The notes under the pieces: model-generated
What the model saw: only the letters and a program-made list of their open reading frames with translations
Database searches by the model: none
What the model was told of the DNA's origin: nothing
Shown: in pieces, positions 21,674 to 29,985 of the stretch
Position numbering within the stretch: position 1 is the stretch's first letter
How the letters are laid out: every line of letters begins with the position of its first letter
Program-made: the position numbers and the translations under genes
Origin: a virus
Reading direction: 5' to 3' (one strand)
IMG/VR virus record: IMGVR_UViG_3300034101_003479
Coordinates: 1 to 64,000 of that record
Length of the DNA: 64,000 nucleotides

Positions 21674-22605
21674 ACTGTTAGCACGTTCTTTCCTATGGTA
21701 TCCCTATTTCTCATTTTTTCATGCATTGCTTTTGCATCCTTTAATTCCATTTTATCACCAACGAATATTTTAATTTTTTTAGTTTTAATTAAATCAAATA
21801 TATAGTAAACGGCTTGGCTTAATTTATCTCTATCACTAAACTCTTTTGTACCCCAAAAAATAGATGCTGTTTTTAAAGACCCTGTTTCTTTAAGCGCTGG
21901 CGGTAGGCCCTCTCTAGCAGAAGCTCCATATGTGCATATATGTCCTTGATCAGACAGAATGTTGTAGTATTTCATAAAAGACCTACCGCCGTATGAATCC
22001 ATAATAAAGTCTGGCTTGCGACCTATACTGGCTATTAACTTTTCTATCTCATCAAAGTTATTTAGGCATGCAAAATCAACATTTAAATTTTTTACAAACT
22101 CTATCTTTTTTTTGCTTGAAGTTACAGCTATAACCTCTGCGCCAATCATTTTACAAAGCTGTATTAAAATTATTGACAGTCCACTTGAGGCTCCGTTAAT
22201 AAGAACTAGGTCCCCCCTTTTTATCTTACAGGCATAATTTACTAGACCATAAGCAGTTGTTCCTTGAGAAAGAGCTGCTAGGGCCTCCTCTTCTGAAATA
22301 CCATCTGGGACCTCAAACATTTTCTTTTTGTGAACAGTAGCTTTTTCTGCATACGATCCACTTTCCGTAAAACCAACAAAATTTTTATTATCCATAACAA
22401 AAGATGCTTCTACTCCAGGAACCATGGGTGCGCTTGCAGCCATAAAATAAAAATAACTATTTTCAATTTGATAGGTGTCTGCATAGTTTACGCCTACCAT
22501 TTTGACGTCTACTAAAAATTGATCCGTTCCAGGAATTGGATCCTTAAAGTCTCCATACTCAATAACTTCTGGTCCGCCAAACTTATTGATTACAATTGCT
22601 TTCAT
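21670..22605 (-). CDS. MDR-family NAD(P)H:quinone oxidoreductase-like
   Basis: 311 residues. GroES-like N-terminal half (MKAIVINKFGGPEVIEY, VGVNYADTY), and a Rossmann half with INGASSGLSIILIQLCK in place of the common AAGGVG loop, then GAEVIAVTSSKKK. There are no structural zinc cysteines, so it belongs to the zinc-free quinone reductase/zeta-crystallin branch. It overlaps the carbamoyltransferase by 4 bases. The substrate is unknown; this is an unusual cargo for a phage. Confidence 0.88.
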   Translation of the reverse strand: MKAIVINKFGGPEVIEYGDFKDPIPGTDQFLVDVKMVGVNYADTYQIENSYFYFMAASAPMVPGVEASFVMDNKNFVGFTESGSYAEKATVHKKKMFEVPDGISEEEALAALSQGTTAYGLVNYACKIKRGDLVLINGASSGLSIILIQLCKMIGAEVIAVTSSKKKIEFVKNLNVDFACLNNFDEIEKLIASIGRKPDFIMDSYGGRSFMKYYNILSDQGHICTYGASAREGLPPALKETGSLKTASIFWGTKEFSDRDKLSQAVYYIFDLIKTKKIKIFVGDKMELKDAKAMHEKMRNRDTIGKNVLTV

Positions 22606-22868
22606 TAAACTTCCATTTCCTTTTTAGTCTGCTCATTTTCATTTCTAAAAAATTCTTCTACAATTTGCTGAACATACTCTGAAAAATGTTTTCTTATATT
22701 GCCTTGAGGCCTTTTACCTATAGAGTTCCATATTCTTTGGTACTCAATAATATTTGAAAATGTAGTAGGGCATACAGTTTTACTATTGTATTCTTTTAAA
22801 ACGGTTGGCAAAGGAACATGTTTGGTACAGCATTTACATTCCTTTGCTCTTTCTTGATATTCGCTCAT
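22605..22868 (-). CDS. Small zinc-binding hypothetical protein
   Basis: 87 residues with an N-terminal ECKCCTKH cluster plus Cys near 33 (KTVCPTT), suggesting a zinc site, and a helical charged C-terminus. Overlaps the large terminase end by 4 bases. Its place beside the terminase may point to a packaging accessory role. Confidence 0.65.
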   Translation of the reverse strand: MSEYQERAKECKCCTKHVPLPTVLKEYNSKTVCPTTFSNIIEYQRIWNSIGKRPQGNIRKHFSEYVQQIVEEFFRNENEQTKKEMEV

Positions 22869-24658
22869 AGCATAGTCATCCTTTCTAAAGACTCTGACAA
22901 ATGATCAGGCATCTTTGGCGCTCTAATCATATTAACTGGGAACTCTTCTTCTCTTCCGAAATCGTTATCGTAACTCATTGATTCATATGTGTGAACATTT
23001 ATTTCTTGATTTAAATCAAACCTAGTGCCACTTATTGCATTATATATAGATCCGCATACAGCATCAGCTAAGTCTTTTGAGCCTTTTCTGGGGTGGTCAA
23101 CTTTATCTCTCATAATTTTTAGCTGGAGCAATTCGTCTATGAGCAAAGGTATATGTGGCCCACGCAATCTTTCTTCTAAAACAATCATGGCCATATCGTC
23201 ATAATGTTTTTTAGCAACAGACAAAATCTCTGTGTTAATGCCGTACTGTTTTAGCTGTTGCATCATATCATGAGAGTTCCATCTATCAAATGTGCAAAGC
23301 TTTATATTAAACCCCTTTGTCCTTAATGATAATATATAGTCTCTAACTTCTGCAAAATCTACAGACTTATCTGGGGTCGGAGTCCAGTATCTAACTGCAT
23401 CTACTTCCACTATTGGCGCTGGCTGGGAATATGTGTCTGTGACTTTTACATTAACCCATTTCTGAACATGAGCTATTGAAACCGCACAGTGGTCATGTTT
23501 TTGTGCAAGGTCAACGTGTATAAAATAATGTTTGTCTGGGTCTGGGGCAAACCAATTTTCAAACCTACCAAATTGATCAATGGCTAAAGCTGTGTTATTA
23601 AATGCAACTTCAATTTTTTCTCTTGATTTAAAAAATGCATCTACTGCGTCTGACGGCATGCAGGCAAATCTTCCAAGAGCATCTACAGAATTTTTATAAA
23701 AAGCAACTTTAAAATCATTTATATTTCGTGTTGGGTTAATTTCCCAAGTAGGTCTTTTTAATGCATACACCTTTGGGATGCTATAAGAAATAATATGATC
23801 TTCTTCCCACTCTACAGTAAATTCATTTCCTTCTGTGCCCTCTGGAAGATCCTCGTCCATTTTAAATCTGTGGCTTCGAACTACAATTTCTTTTTCAGAA
23901 ATTACTGAGTCGTAAAATTTTTGTATTGGATCGTTTTTAAATCTTGGAAAAGATAGCAATATAACCTTTCCAAAATCTGGAAATCTGGAATCTACTGATG
24001 CACGGTACATATCATATATAGCATCTGCTGTTTTTGCTTGATCGTGACCAGTAGTGTTCTCTGTGGCAAAGCCAGATATCTCGTCAAGGATTACAACAAT
24101 TACGTTATACCCTTCCCAAGCTTCTCTCTCTGAGTGTCCTGAGTGAACTGTTATAGCTTTATCAAATTTCATTTCTGAGGCCTTGTCGGTGTACTTGCCA
24201 GTAAACCAAGGAGACTTTTCAATTCTTGTTTTAAACCCTTTAAAAAAAACATTGTTTGCTTGCTGTGCGTTAATAGCAATATTCAAAATATCAATAGCAT
24301 CGCCTGGCGGCTTTCCATAATAAGACGCTGGGTCTTTGAGGCACAGTAGTAAATAAACGATATAAGAAACTGCGATAGTAGAGCAGTAGTCTTTTCCAGA
24401 ACCTTTTCCTAATTGAGCAATTACTTCGGTAGCCGTTTGTTTAAATATTCTTCTTCCTTCATCTTCTCCAAAAAGTTTTATTAAAGTAGACTCTTTGTAT
24501 ATCTGGGAAGACTTCTCTATTAATGCATACTGGTAATTAGATAAGGGAGGTAGCGCTAGATAATTTGGGCTTGTAACAAACTCACGAAGATCAACTGGCC
24601 TTTCTTCAAACTCTTCGCCATCTAAAATATCGATAAGATCATTAAAGTTAAGATTCAT
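22865..24658 (-). CDS. terL: Terminase large subunit
   Basis: 597 residues. ATPase domain: Walker A QLGKGSGKD (82-90) and Walker B VVILDE (188-193), then a C-terminal RNase H-like nuclease with HVDLAQKHDH (first Asp), TFDRWNSHD and DLADAVCGS (last Asp). It cuts and pumps DNA into procapsids. The small subunit candidate lies just upstream with an 11-base overlap. The head genes are not next to it, so packaging and head genes are separated in this genome. Confidence 0.95.
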   Translation of the reverse strand: MNLNFNDLIDILDGEEFEERPVDLREFVTSPNYLALPPLSNYQYALIEKSSQIYKESTLIKLFGEDEGRRIFKQTATEVIAQLGKGSGKDYCSTIAVSYIVYLLLCLKDPASYYGKPPGDAIDILNIAINAQQANNVFFKGFKTRIEKSPWFTGKYTDKASEMKFDKAITVHSGHSEREAWEGYNVIVVILDEISGFATENTTGHDQAKTADAIYDMYRASVDSRFPDFGKVILLSFPRFKNDPIQKFYDSVISEKEIVVRSHRFKMDEDLPEGTEGNEFTVEWEEDHIISYSIPKVYALKRPTWEINPTRNINDFKVAFYKNSVDALGRFACMPSDAVDAFFKSREKIEVAFNNTALAIDQFGRFENWFAPDPDKHYFIHVDLAQKHDHCAVSIAHVQKWVNVKVTDTYSQPAPIVEVDAVRYWTPTPDKSVDFAEVRDYILSLRTKGFNIKLCTFDRWNSHDMMQQLKQYGINTEILSVAKKHYDDMAMIVLEERLRGPHIPLLIDELLQLKIMRDKVDHPRKGSKDLADAVCGSIYNAISGTRFDLNQEINVHTYESMSYDNDFGREEEFPVNMIRAPKMPDHLSESLERMTML

Positions 24659-25184
24659 TTACCTGCTCAATTATCTCTATTGGCTCGACCAACCCAGTAA
24701 TTTGAGAAAGTCTTTTTGCTACATCCATTTTACATTTTGGGCAAGAGGCAGTAACTTCTTTTAAAATCTTAATTAATATTTCTTGCTTATGCTCTGTTTC
24801 TGCAATTTGAGATGCCATTTCTGCATTGTCAAGAATGCCAACTTCTTTAAGCATTGTAATTCTTTTTGTTTCAATATCTGCTATAAGCTTTAGGGCGCCC
24901 GCCTTTACGCTAAGTTGACCTTGAGTATCCGCATCTTCTACCGTTTTCCAGGCCTCTTTGATAAGCATAGAGTAATGCTTGTCAGCTCCAGATATAGCCT
25001 CTTTAGCTCTTTCTTTAGAAGCGTTATCGTTATGAACAACAGTCTTCCACTCATCTATAAGGTCAACGACTTCAGCTCTTTTAAAGCCAGTCATAGTAGC
25101 AATTTGTGTTGGGTTGTTGCCTTTTAAAAGTTCGGCAACTACCTTATTCATGCGATCAAAATGATCAGCTAATTCAATTTCCAT
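24648..25184 (-). CDS. Terminase small subunit candidate
   Basis: 178 residues: N-terminal helix-turn-helix-like region (GNNPTQIATMTGFKRAEVVDLI), a helical middle, and a CPKC pair in the C-terminal third. Position just before terL and the DNA-binding N-terminus suggest TerS, but similarity is not obvious by eye. Its mRNA begins 0-2 bases before the ATG from a consensus promoter. Confidence 0.65.
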   Translation of the reverse strand: MEIELADHFDRMNKVVAELLKGNNPTQIATMTGFKRAEVVDLIDEWKTVVHNDNASKERAKEAISGADKHYSMLIKEAWKTVEDADTQGQLSVKAGALKLIADIETKRITMLKEVGILDNAEMASQIAETEHKQEILIKILKEVTASCPKCKMDVAKRLSQITGLVEPIEIIEQVNES

Positions 25185-25192
25185 ATATATTT

Positions 25193-25221
25193 ATTATAAT
25201 TCTAGTTGACTAAAATGTCAA
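25193..25221 (-). promoter_or_regulatory. Consensus promoter TTGACA-N17-TATAAT, leaderless layout
   Basis: -35 TTGACA (25216..25221) and -10 TATAAT (25193..25198), both perfect with a 17-bp spacer. The TGA of the -35 is the stop codon of the upstream gene; the TerS ATG starts nine bases past the -10. Confidence 0.88.
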
Positions 25222-25556
25222 TTGGAATTTGCTTTAGCAATTTTAAGTAAGATTAAATAACCTATCATATCGTCAATATCATTATCTCCAGCAAACCCTT
25301 TGCCATTCTTAATTCTATTTATTTTATCATCAATACGAATTTTAATTTGCTCTTGATTGTCCGCCTGAGAAAATATACGAATTGGGGTCAAAGCTGAGTC
25401 TCCGTAGGATATATTCTTTTCAATCAACATTTGTGCTATTTCAAGACACTCTACAATTATCTTATTTCCAGATGGTGCATCTGTTGCCATTAACTGTAAA
25501 TCTGTAACCCACATTTGATACCCGTTTTCTTTATTTGGATATGATGTAAATCCCAT
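25218..25556 (-). CDS. DUF1599-type (nucleotide modification associated domain 1)
   Basis: 112 residues. LIEKNISYGDSALTPIRIFS followed by IKIRIDDKINRI and DDMIGYLILLK matches the Nmad1/DUF1599 pattern. This domain is predicted to work with modified nucleotides in phages and some bacteria; its reaction is not established. It sits beside a nucleotidyltransferase and glycosyltransferase, which could fit base glycosylation, though that remains speculation. Confidence 0.75.
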   Translation of the reverse strand: MGFTSYPNKENGYQMWVTDLQLMATDAPSGNKIIVECLEIAQMLIEKNISYGDSALTPIRIFSQADNQEQIKIRIDDKINRIKNGKGFAGDNDIDDMIGYLILLKIAKANSN

Positions 25557-26218
25557 TATTCCATCTCCTTATATAACTGTTTAAGTCCTCTTAGCGTTCC
25601 AATATCCATATATTGTCCGCCTGGTCTTACCGCCCGAATGTTAGCACCCTTTGCAATCCATTCTTTTAATTGTTTTCCTGGATGATCTAGTGATGTATCT
25701 ATGTATCTTATCATATTCTTTCGGAATAGCATAGTGCCCCACATATCTGGGTAATCACAATTGTCTACCTTATCTTCTGACTCAATTACTTTATCATTAG
25801 AAACCAAGACCTGACCAACACGGCCTTTTATAGATTCTCCGCATTCCCAAATTCCCAGAACAAGGTCTGCGGTATTATCTTTAAATAAAGGCTTATATAT
25901 ATTTCCAGGTGCGTTTAATATATATGTATCTGGCATACCAATTAGCACCGTATCATTATACTCACCGACCATAAACTTTACTGCATCTGACATTGTTGAT
26001 GGCTCACGAACAATTAGTTTAATATTCATGTCCATGTTTTGAATAATTGGAACCCACTCAGCTCTTGTAGAAACTCTAACCTCATCACACACTTCAAGCA
26101 TCTGCTCTACGTGCCACTGCAAAAGAGATCTTTCATCTGATATAGGCAAACAAAATTTAGGGATGCCTCCAATTCTAGAAGCTTTTCCTGACGCTGGCAA
26201 TACTCCAATAGTAGACAT
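25556..26218 (-). CDS. Sugar-phosphate nucleotidyltransferase
   Basis: 220 residues from ATG 26218 (TAATG overlap with the upstream stop; a TTG at 26230 is less likely). N-terminal LPASGKASRIGGIPKFCLPI is the G-x-G-x-R ... PK nucleotide-binding signature; MPDTYIL carries the metal Asp and GGQYMDIGT the end of the fold. It should activate a sugar phosphate to a nucleotide sugar. It is co-transcribed with the glycosyltransferase. Confidence 0.85.
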   Translation of the reverse strand: MSTIGVLPASGKASRIGGIPKFCLPISDERSLLQWHVEQMLEVCDEVRVSTRAEWVPIIQNMDMNIKLIVREPSTMSDAVKFMVGEYNDTVLIGMPDTYILNAPGNIYKPLFKDNTADLVLGIWECGESIKGRVGQVLVSNDKVIESEDKVDNCDYPDMWGTMLFRKNMIRYIDTSLDHPGKQLKEWIAKGANIRAVRPGGQYMDIGTLRGLKQLYKEME

Positions 26219-26976
26219 TACTTTTCCCAATCGTGAGGATTAAATCCGTTAGGATATGATTCATTTACTCTAGGATCTTTTTTCCAAGCAATCCATCCCT
26301 CTTCTCTGTCGTCTCCCCAATATAGATGAACTACATCTCTGTCTAGGAGTCTTTTAGCATCTTCGCCATGGAAAATATAAACCTTATTATCTTTTAGGAA
26401 TGGCATCTCAAGGAGCTCTGGTGCCCATTCATTAATGTGTTTTTGATACGGCTCTACACCAAGCTCACGGTATAGTGCATCAGTAAACATTTGAACATCA
26501 GTATAGTAATGAACCATATGGTTGTGTTGAATGACTCCTTCAGAACATCTTTCAACACAAAGGTCTATGGCTGCCTTTAGTAAAGGGTGTCCAGCTTTAG
26601 CGGCAATCGTTTGAGTTGCTAGCCATGGAGTATCTCTTTCAATATCTAGGATCATATCGTACTCAGAGTTTAACCATGTGTCTACTGGAATCTTGCAATG
26701 AGTATCCATATCAGCATATATACCGCCGTGTATGTAAAGAATAGCAAATCTCCACAATCCAGCCTTCATTACTCCCAGAGGCAGGTTCACATACGTCTCG
26801 TATGTTTTTGTATCAAAGTGCTCCTTAAAGAAGTTTTCTCTGTCTTGTCCGCTCATGTATCCATGAGTCCATTCTGGATTTTGATAAGTCCATGTGCCTA
26901 CGCTTTCTTTAGCGTAAGATGGCAATTCATCAAATGGTGTTTCGTAAGTCTGCCAAATCTTTTTTTCTATACTCAT
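26218..26976 (-). CDS. Glycosyltransferase with DxD motif (GT32/Gly_transf_sug)
   Basis: 252 residues. KIWQTYETP start, then AGLWRFAILYIHGGIYADMD with the metal-binding DMD, the hallmark of the DXD sugar-binding family, and GHPLLKAAID. It transfers a sugar from a nucleotide donor, likely in the cytoplasm. With the nucleotidyltransferase and carbamoyltransferase it may build a decorated glycan. AAGGAGA ribosome site. Confidence 0.88.
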   Translation of the reverse strand: MSIEKKIWQTYETPFDELPSYAKESVGTWTYQNPEWTHGYMSGQDRENFFKEHFDTKTYETYVNLPLGVMKAGLWRFAILYIHGGIYADMDTHCKIPVDTWLNSEYDMILDIERDTPWLATQTIAAKAGHPLLKAAIDLCVERCSEGVIQHNHMVHYYTDVQMFTDALYRELGVEPYQKHINEWAPELLEMPFLKDNKVYIFHGEDAKRLLDRDVVHLYWGDDREEGWIAWKKDPRVNESYPNGFNPHDWEK

Positions 26977-26977
26977 A

Positions 26978-27124
26978 CTATCTCCTTTTAATTAACTGAA
27001 ACTTTTCTAAATGTCTCTGTATAGTCATAGCAGAAACCTTGCACTCATCAGCAATTTCAGTTACTGTTTTCTTTTGAACAACATATCTTCTATACATCCA
27101 TGGCTGGCTTTGATATAGTTTCAT
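26978..27124 (-). CDS. Small helix-turn-helix protein (48 residues)
   Basis: ATG at 27124, TAG at 26978 one base before the glycosyltransferase start. The sequence KTVTEIADECKVSAMTIQRH followed by LEKF is a homeodomain-like HTH of the kind found in resolvases and homing-type regulators. Probably a DNA-binding regulator or a remnant of a mobile nuclease's HTH. Flanking genes are close on both sides. Confidence 0.78.
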   Translation of the reverse strand: MKLYQSQPWMYRRYVVQKKTVTEIADECKVSAMTIQRHLEKFQLIKRR

Positions 27125-27126
27125 AT

Positions 27127-27711
27127 TTACTGCAAATACTGTTGTGGGATTATGTCAATAATTAGATGAACCCTGCTGAATTTAGATTTATTTTCAACTC
27201 TGTGCATCTTGTTGTTATTTATCTCCCAGCATTGCCCCTCTTTCATAGTTGCATCTTCGCCATCTATTGAAAATATGACCTCGTCATTTGTTATTATAGG
27301 AATATGGTTTCTGCGGGAAACATCAAGATAATCTCCAACATCCCAATGGGCTGGAATTATACTATTGCCGTTAAGCATGGCAAACATAACGTTTCCCATT
27401 CTTCCACCATGAATGCGCTTTAAATCCATTACTATTGGGTATACAGCATTCCATAGAGCCGACCCCTGATTACTTATTCTTTGTATATACGGGTCTTTAA
27501 CTTTCCATGCTATATCATATTTGTGCAAAAAGTATGAAAATGTACCAGCTAATGCTTTATGCTGGAAGCGCTCATCTTTGCCCAAAACCCATTCTTGATC
27601 CAAATCTTTGATTAGCTCTTTTATCTTTGACACATCATAGTCTTTATGATGCTTAAACGCAAATTCTTCTTGCCTCTTTGATATGTCCACCTTGTTTTTA
27701 TTTTCCATCAT
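27127..27711 (-). CDS. Aspartyl/asparaginyl hydroxylase-like 2OG oxygenase
   Basis: 194 residues. IIPAHWDVGDY (H122, D124), RNHIPIIT, EGQCWEINNNKMHRV (H170) and the Arg of SRVHLIID (R180) follow the Asp_Arg_Hydrox pattern. This family hydroxylates Asp/Asn side chains or small molecules. It is one of six 2OG-type enzymes in the window and belongs to a different subfamily from the others. Substrate unknown. Confidence 0.82.
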   Translation of the reverse strand: MMENKNKVDISKRQEEFAFKHHKDYDVSKIKELIKDLDQEWVLGKDERFQHKALAGTFSYFLHKYDIAWKVKDPYIQRISNQGSALWNAVYPIVMDLKRIHGGRMGNVMFAMLNGNSIIPAHWDVGDYLDVSRRNHIPIITNDEVIFSIDGEDATMKEGQCWEINNNKMHRVENKSKFSRVHLIIDIIPQQYLQ

Positions 27712-27717
27712 ATCTAT

Positions 27718-27744
27718 ATTATACTCCTATTATCTTTTAGTCAA
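27718..27744 (-). promoter_or_regulatory. Possible promoter TTGACT-N15-TATAAT, leaderless layout
   Basis: TATAAT (27718..27723) with the hydroxylase ATG at the seventh base; TTGACT (27739..27744) has a short 15-bp spacer and overlaps the last codons of the resolvase gene. Confidence 0.45.
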
Positions 27745-28296
27745 TACTTCGTTAGAATAATGGGCAATGCCAAATGCATCTGCTACGTCAAAATCATTTA
27801 ATGATAGGCTATATTTTTTATTAAAATAGTCTACAGTTCTTTGCTTACGCATATTTCGTAATTGAGTTTTATACCAAGAATCTGCATACCCTGGATTCTT
27901 TAATCTTATTGCTGCCTTTTCGTCTTTGGTTGGGTTCTTATTTCCAATATACGCCTGCCAGGAGCTAGGTGGGATAGTAATAACCGAAGCCCCAGTAGAC
28001 ATAAGCTCAGCAATAACAACACCGTAGACGTATGATAATTTTATTACCGCATCGGGTGATCTGACAAGTATGGCACCTTCGACAACAATATAATCAGACT
28101 TTAATTCATCTAGCATTGCATTCATTTTTATTTTTGCGTCATATATTTTTTCGTATATATCTGCGCCTTTAAACTCTATCTTCCCCCACTTTAAAGGAAT
28201 ATTGTTTTCCATTAAGCAAAAGGCCACGGAGTTTGTTGAGGCATCTATTCCAAGCACTCTATGCGCTTTAGTTTTTACTAGACTAGCTAAGTTCAC
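27730..28296 (-). CDS. RuvC-like Holliday junction resolvase
   Basis: 188 residues with an RNase H-like nuclease pattern: RVLGIDASTNS (first Asp), YIVVEGAIL (Glu) and NDFDVADAFGIAHY (last Asps). It probably resolves branched DNA before packaging or during recombination. It overlaps the preceding zinc-finger gene and lies near the Cas4/RecB-like nuclease and RecA. Confidence 0.87.
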   Translation of the reverse strand: MNLASLVKTKAHRVLGIDASTNSVAFCLMENNIPLKWGKIEFKGADIYEKIYDAKIKMNAMLDELKSDYIVVEGAILVRSPDAVIKLSYVYGVVIAELMSTGASVITIPPSSWQAYIGNKNPTKDEKAAIRLKNPGYADSWYKTQLRNMRKQRTVDYFNKKYSLSLNDFDVADAFGIAHYSNEVLTKR

Positions 28297-28561
28297 TTAT
28301 TATGCCCCACAAAATCTTTTTGCTTTCGTTATTTAAATTTTTTTCACAAGTAGAACATACAGATAGCTGGTTATATCTGCTTAGTTTAGTTTTGCAAAAC
28401 TTACAAGATCTTTTTGCGCCGTTCTTGATTGCCTTTTTTTCATAATACTTTTCCATAATTTTACGATTTGTTGCAACCCTACAGCATTGCTCATTACAGT
28501 ATTTTTGATTATGTGTTTTTGGCTCAAAGTCTTTTGCACATTCTATGTTTGAGCAAATCAT
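28283..28561 (-). CDS. Zinc-finger protein (two Cys clusters)
   Basis: 92 residues. N-terminal C-x4-C ... YCNEQCC and a second CKFC ... CSTC set give two probable zinc sites. KKAIKNGAKRSCKFCKTKLS is basic. It may bind DNA beside the nuclease genes. Overlaps the nuclease stop as ATGA. No family recognised. Confidence 0.7.
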   Translation of the reverse strand: MICSNIECAKDFEPKTHNQKYCNEQCCRVATNRKIMEKYYEKKAIKNGAKRSCKFCKTKLSRYNQLSVCSTCEKNLNNESKKILWGIISELS

Positions 28562-29334
28562 ATTTTTGGAACCTCAAATTTTTCAATCTGAACAGTTCCA
28601 GTTTCCATAGACCAGCATGCATCTTTTGCTGGGCAGTACTTGCAAGAAGATGTCGACTTTGTAAAAGATCTCATTGGAAGATCGCCTTCTTTAAAGTTAT
28701 CCCAAACCTCGCACATCCATGTAAAAGTATCATCAATAATCTTTTTATTTCTATCATTCATTACGACTGGTATGATGACAACTTCCTGCGTGTTTTTATT
28801 TTCATACAAAAAGAATCCCTCTTTGGCATCAGTTAGCTTCATGTAAGTAAGAAGCTGTAGCATATGGTTTGCTGAGGACTTCATCTCTGCTTGACGGGTA
28901 TCCCAAACCTCTTGCTTGGCGGTTTTGATTTCACCAATTATTGTTTCGCCATCCCATTCCATAACCAGGTCAATAAACCCTCTAATTGGTGGGTATTCGT
29001 TTTTAATTTCACGCTCTTCCTCAACAAAGTTAGGCATTGTCTTAATTAAATTTTGCAGTCTTTCGTGAGCCTGTGTACCCTGAGCCATATTAGCAATAGC
29101 AACAGAATCGTTATCGTTAATAAACATAACTCCGCTAAATGCAAGATACCAATATCTAGGACAATTACCGTGTCCATACCCCAAAGAGCTTGGGCTAAAA
29201 GATGTTTTTGTTGTTACAGCATCTTCTCTTTTGGTTGCTAGGTATGCGTCATCAAGCATCTTGGCAAACACTTCTGGATCAAATTTACCAGAAGTTTTTT
29301 TAAACTTTAAGTTCTTAACGATATCTCTACCCAT
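28558..29334 (-). CDS. Cas4/RecB-like PD-(D/E)XK nuclease with Fe-S cysteines
   Basis: 258 residues from ATG 29334 (8-base overlap; upstream extension to 29388 is unlikely). CPRYWYL gives the first cysteine; GFIDLVMEW followed by IIGEIKTAKQ holds the D ... ExK nuclease core; SSCKYCPAKDACW supplies the last three cysteines of a [4Fe-4S] cluster. Same layout as Cas4 and AddB-type 5'-3' exonucleases. Likely makes recombinogenic ends for RecA, or takes part in DNA degradation. No cas genes are present, so it is not part of a CRISPR system here. Confidence 0.87.
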   Translation of the reverse strand: MGRDIVKNLKFKKTSGKFDPEVFAKMLDDAYLATKREDAVTTKTSFSPSSLGYGHGNCPRYWYLAFSGVMFINDNDSVAIANMAQGTQAHERLQNLIKTMPNFVEEEREIKNEYPPIRGFIDLVMEWDGETIIGEIKTAKQEVWDTRQAEMKSSANHMLQLLTYMKLTDAKEGFFLYENKNTQEVVIIPVVMNDRNKKIIDDTFTWMCEVWDNFKEGDLPMRSFTKSTSSCKYCPAKDACWSMETGTVQIEKFEVPKI

Positions 29335-29824
29335 TGTTTGGCACCCACATTTTTTCTTTTCCTTTATTGTGATATCTAGCCATAACAAACAATAAGTCTG
29401 ATAGACGATTTAAATACTTAGCAATGTTTGGATTTACATTTTCTATCTTCCAAACCTCACGCTCTGCCCTTCTTACAACAGTCCTTGCATTGTGCAGTGG
29501 ACCTGTTGGTAAAACAAAAGATCTTAGAGGTTCTAGATATTCATTGTAGTCATCAATTACATTTTCTAAATATGTCACTCTGTTTTCAGATATTGCTATT
29601 GTTGGGGCCCCCGCAAGCTCTGCACCAAGATCAAATAAGTCGCTCTGAACTCTTTCAATAATATCATTATACTCATCTGTTGCCATTCCAATAGCAGAGT
29701 TAGCCTCATCTACAGCACCTATTGCTTCCATTACGGGGCTAGTCTTAGACACCCTTTCGTTATTAGCGTTAGAGGTTTGCCCATCGTCACCAGTTTTAGT
29801 ATAAATTTTACTTAGTATTACCAT
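29327..29824 (-). CDS. ATP:cob(I)alamin adenosyltransferase (PduO type)
   Basis: 165 residues from ATG 29824, chosen for the AAGGGG site and a TAATG overlap with the preceding gene. KIYTKTGDDGQTS near the start is the PduO ATP-binding signature; ERVSKTSP, AVDEANSAIG, VVRRAEREVW and YLNRLSDLLFVMARY follow in the family order. It makes adenosylcobalamin in the cytoplasm. A DUF4430-like protein two genes upstream could relate to cobalamin. A phage-encoded B12-activating step would be unusual. Confidence 0.92.
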   Translation of the reverse strand: MVILSKIYTKTGDDGQTSNANNERVSKTSPVMEAIGAVDEANSAIGMATDEYNDIIERVQSDLFDLGAELAGAPTIAISENRVTYLENVIDDYNEYLEPLRSFVLPTGPLHNARTVVRRAEREVWKIENVNPNIAKYLNRLSDLLFVMARYHNKGKEKMWVPNNG

Positions 29825-29985
29825 TAATGACCCCTTAAAGAACGCCAAATATCTACTGCAATTTCATTAACTACAGATAAAGCAACAACTGTTATAAAAA
29901 GCTGAGCAATAACTAATATTGGAAAAGATTTATTCTTAACCTTTTCTTCTAATAATTCTACTTCTTCTAATAACTCTACGGCCAT
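29824..29985 (-). CDS. Small single-TM membrane protein (53 residues)
   Basis: ATG at 29985 behind AGGAGA; stop overlaps the adenosyltransferase start (TAATG). The N-terminus is acidic and helical (MAVELLEEVELLEEK), followed by a hydrophobic helix (FPILVIAQLFITVVALSVV) and WRSLRGH. Overlaps and spacing on both sides support the gene. Possibly a membrane partner of the adjoining DUF4430-like protein; this is inference. Confidence 0.78.
   Translation of the reverse strand: MAVELLEEVELLEEKVKNKSFPILVIAQLFITVVALSVVNEIAVDIWRSLRGH

Noticed and set aside
27153-27158. TTGACA near the start of the small HTH gene
   Set aside because: No -10 at a workable distance; lies within the end of the hydroxylase gene.
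28558-29334. CRISPR-associated Cas4
   Set aside because: No repeats, cas1 or other cas genes in the window; phage Cas4-like exonucleases are common without CRISPR.
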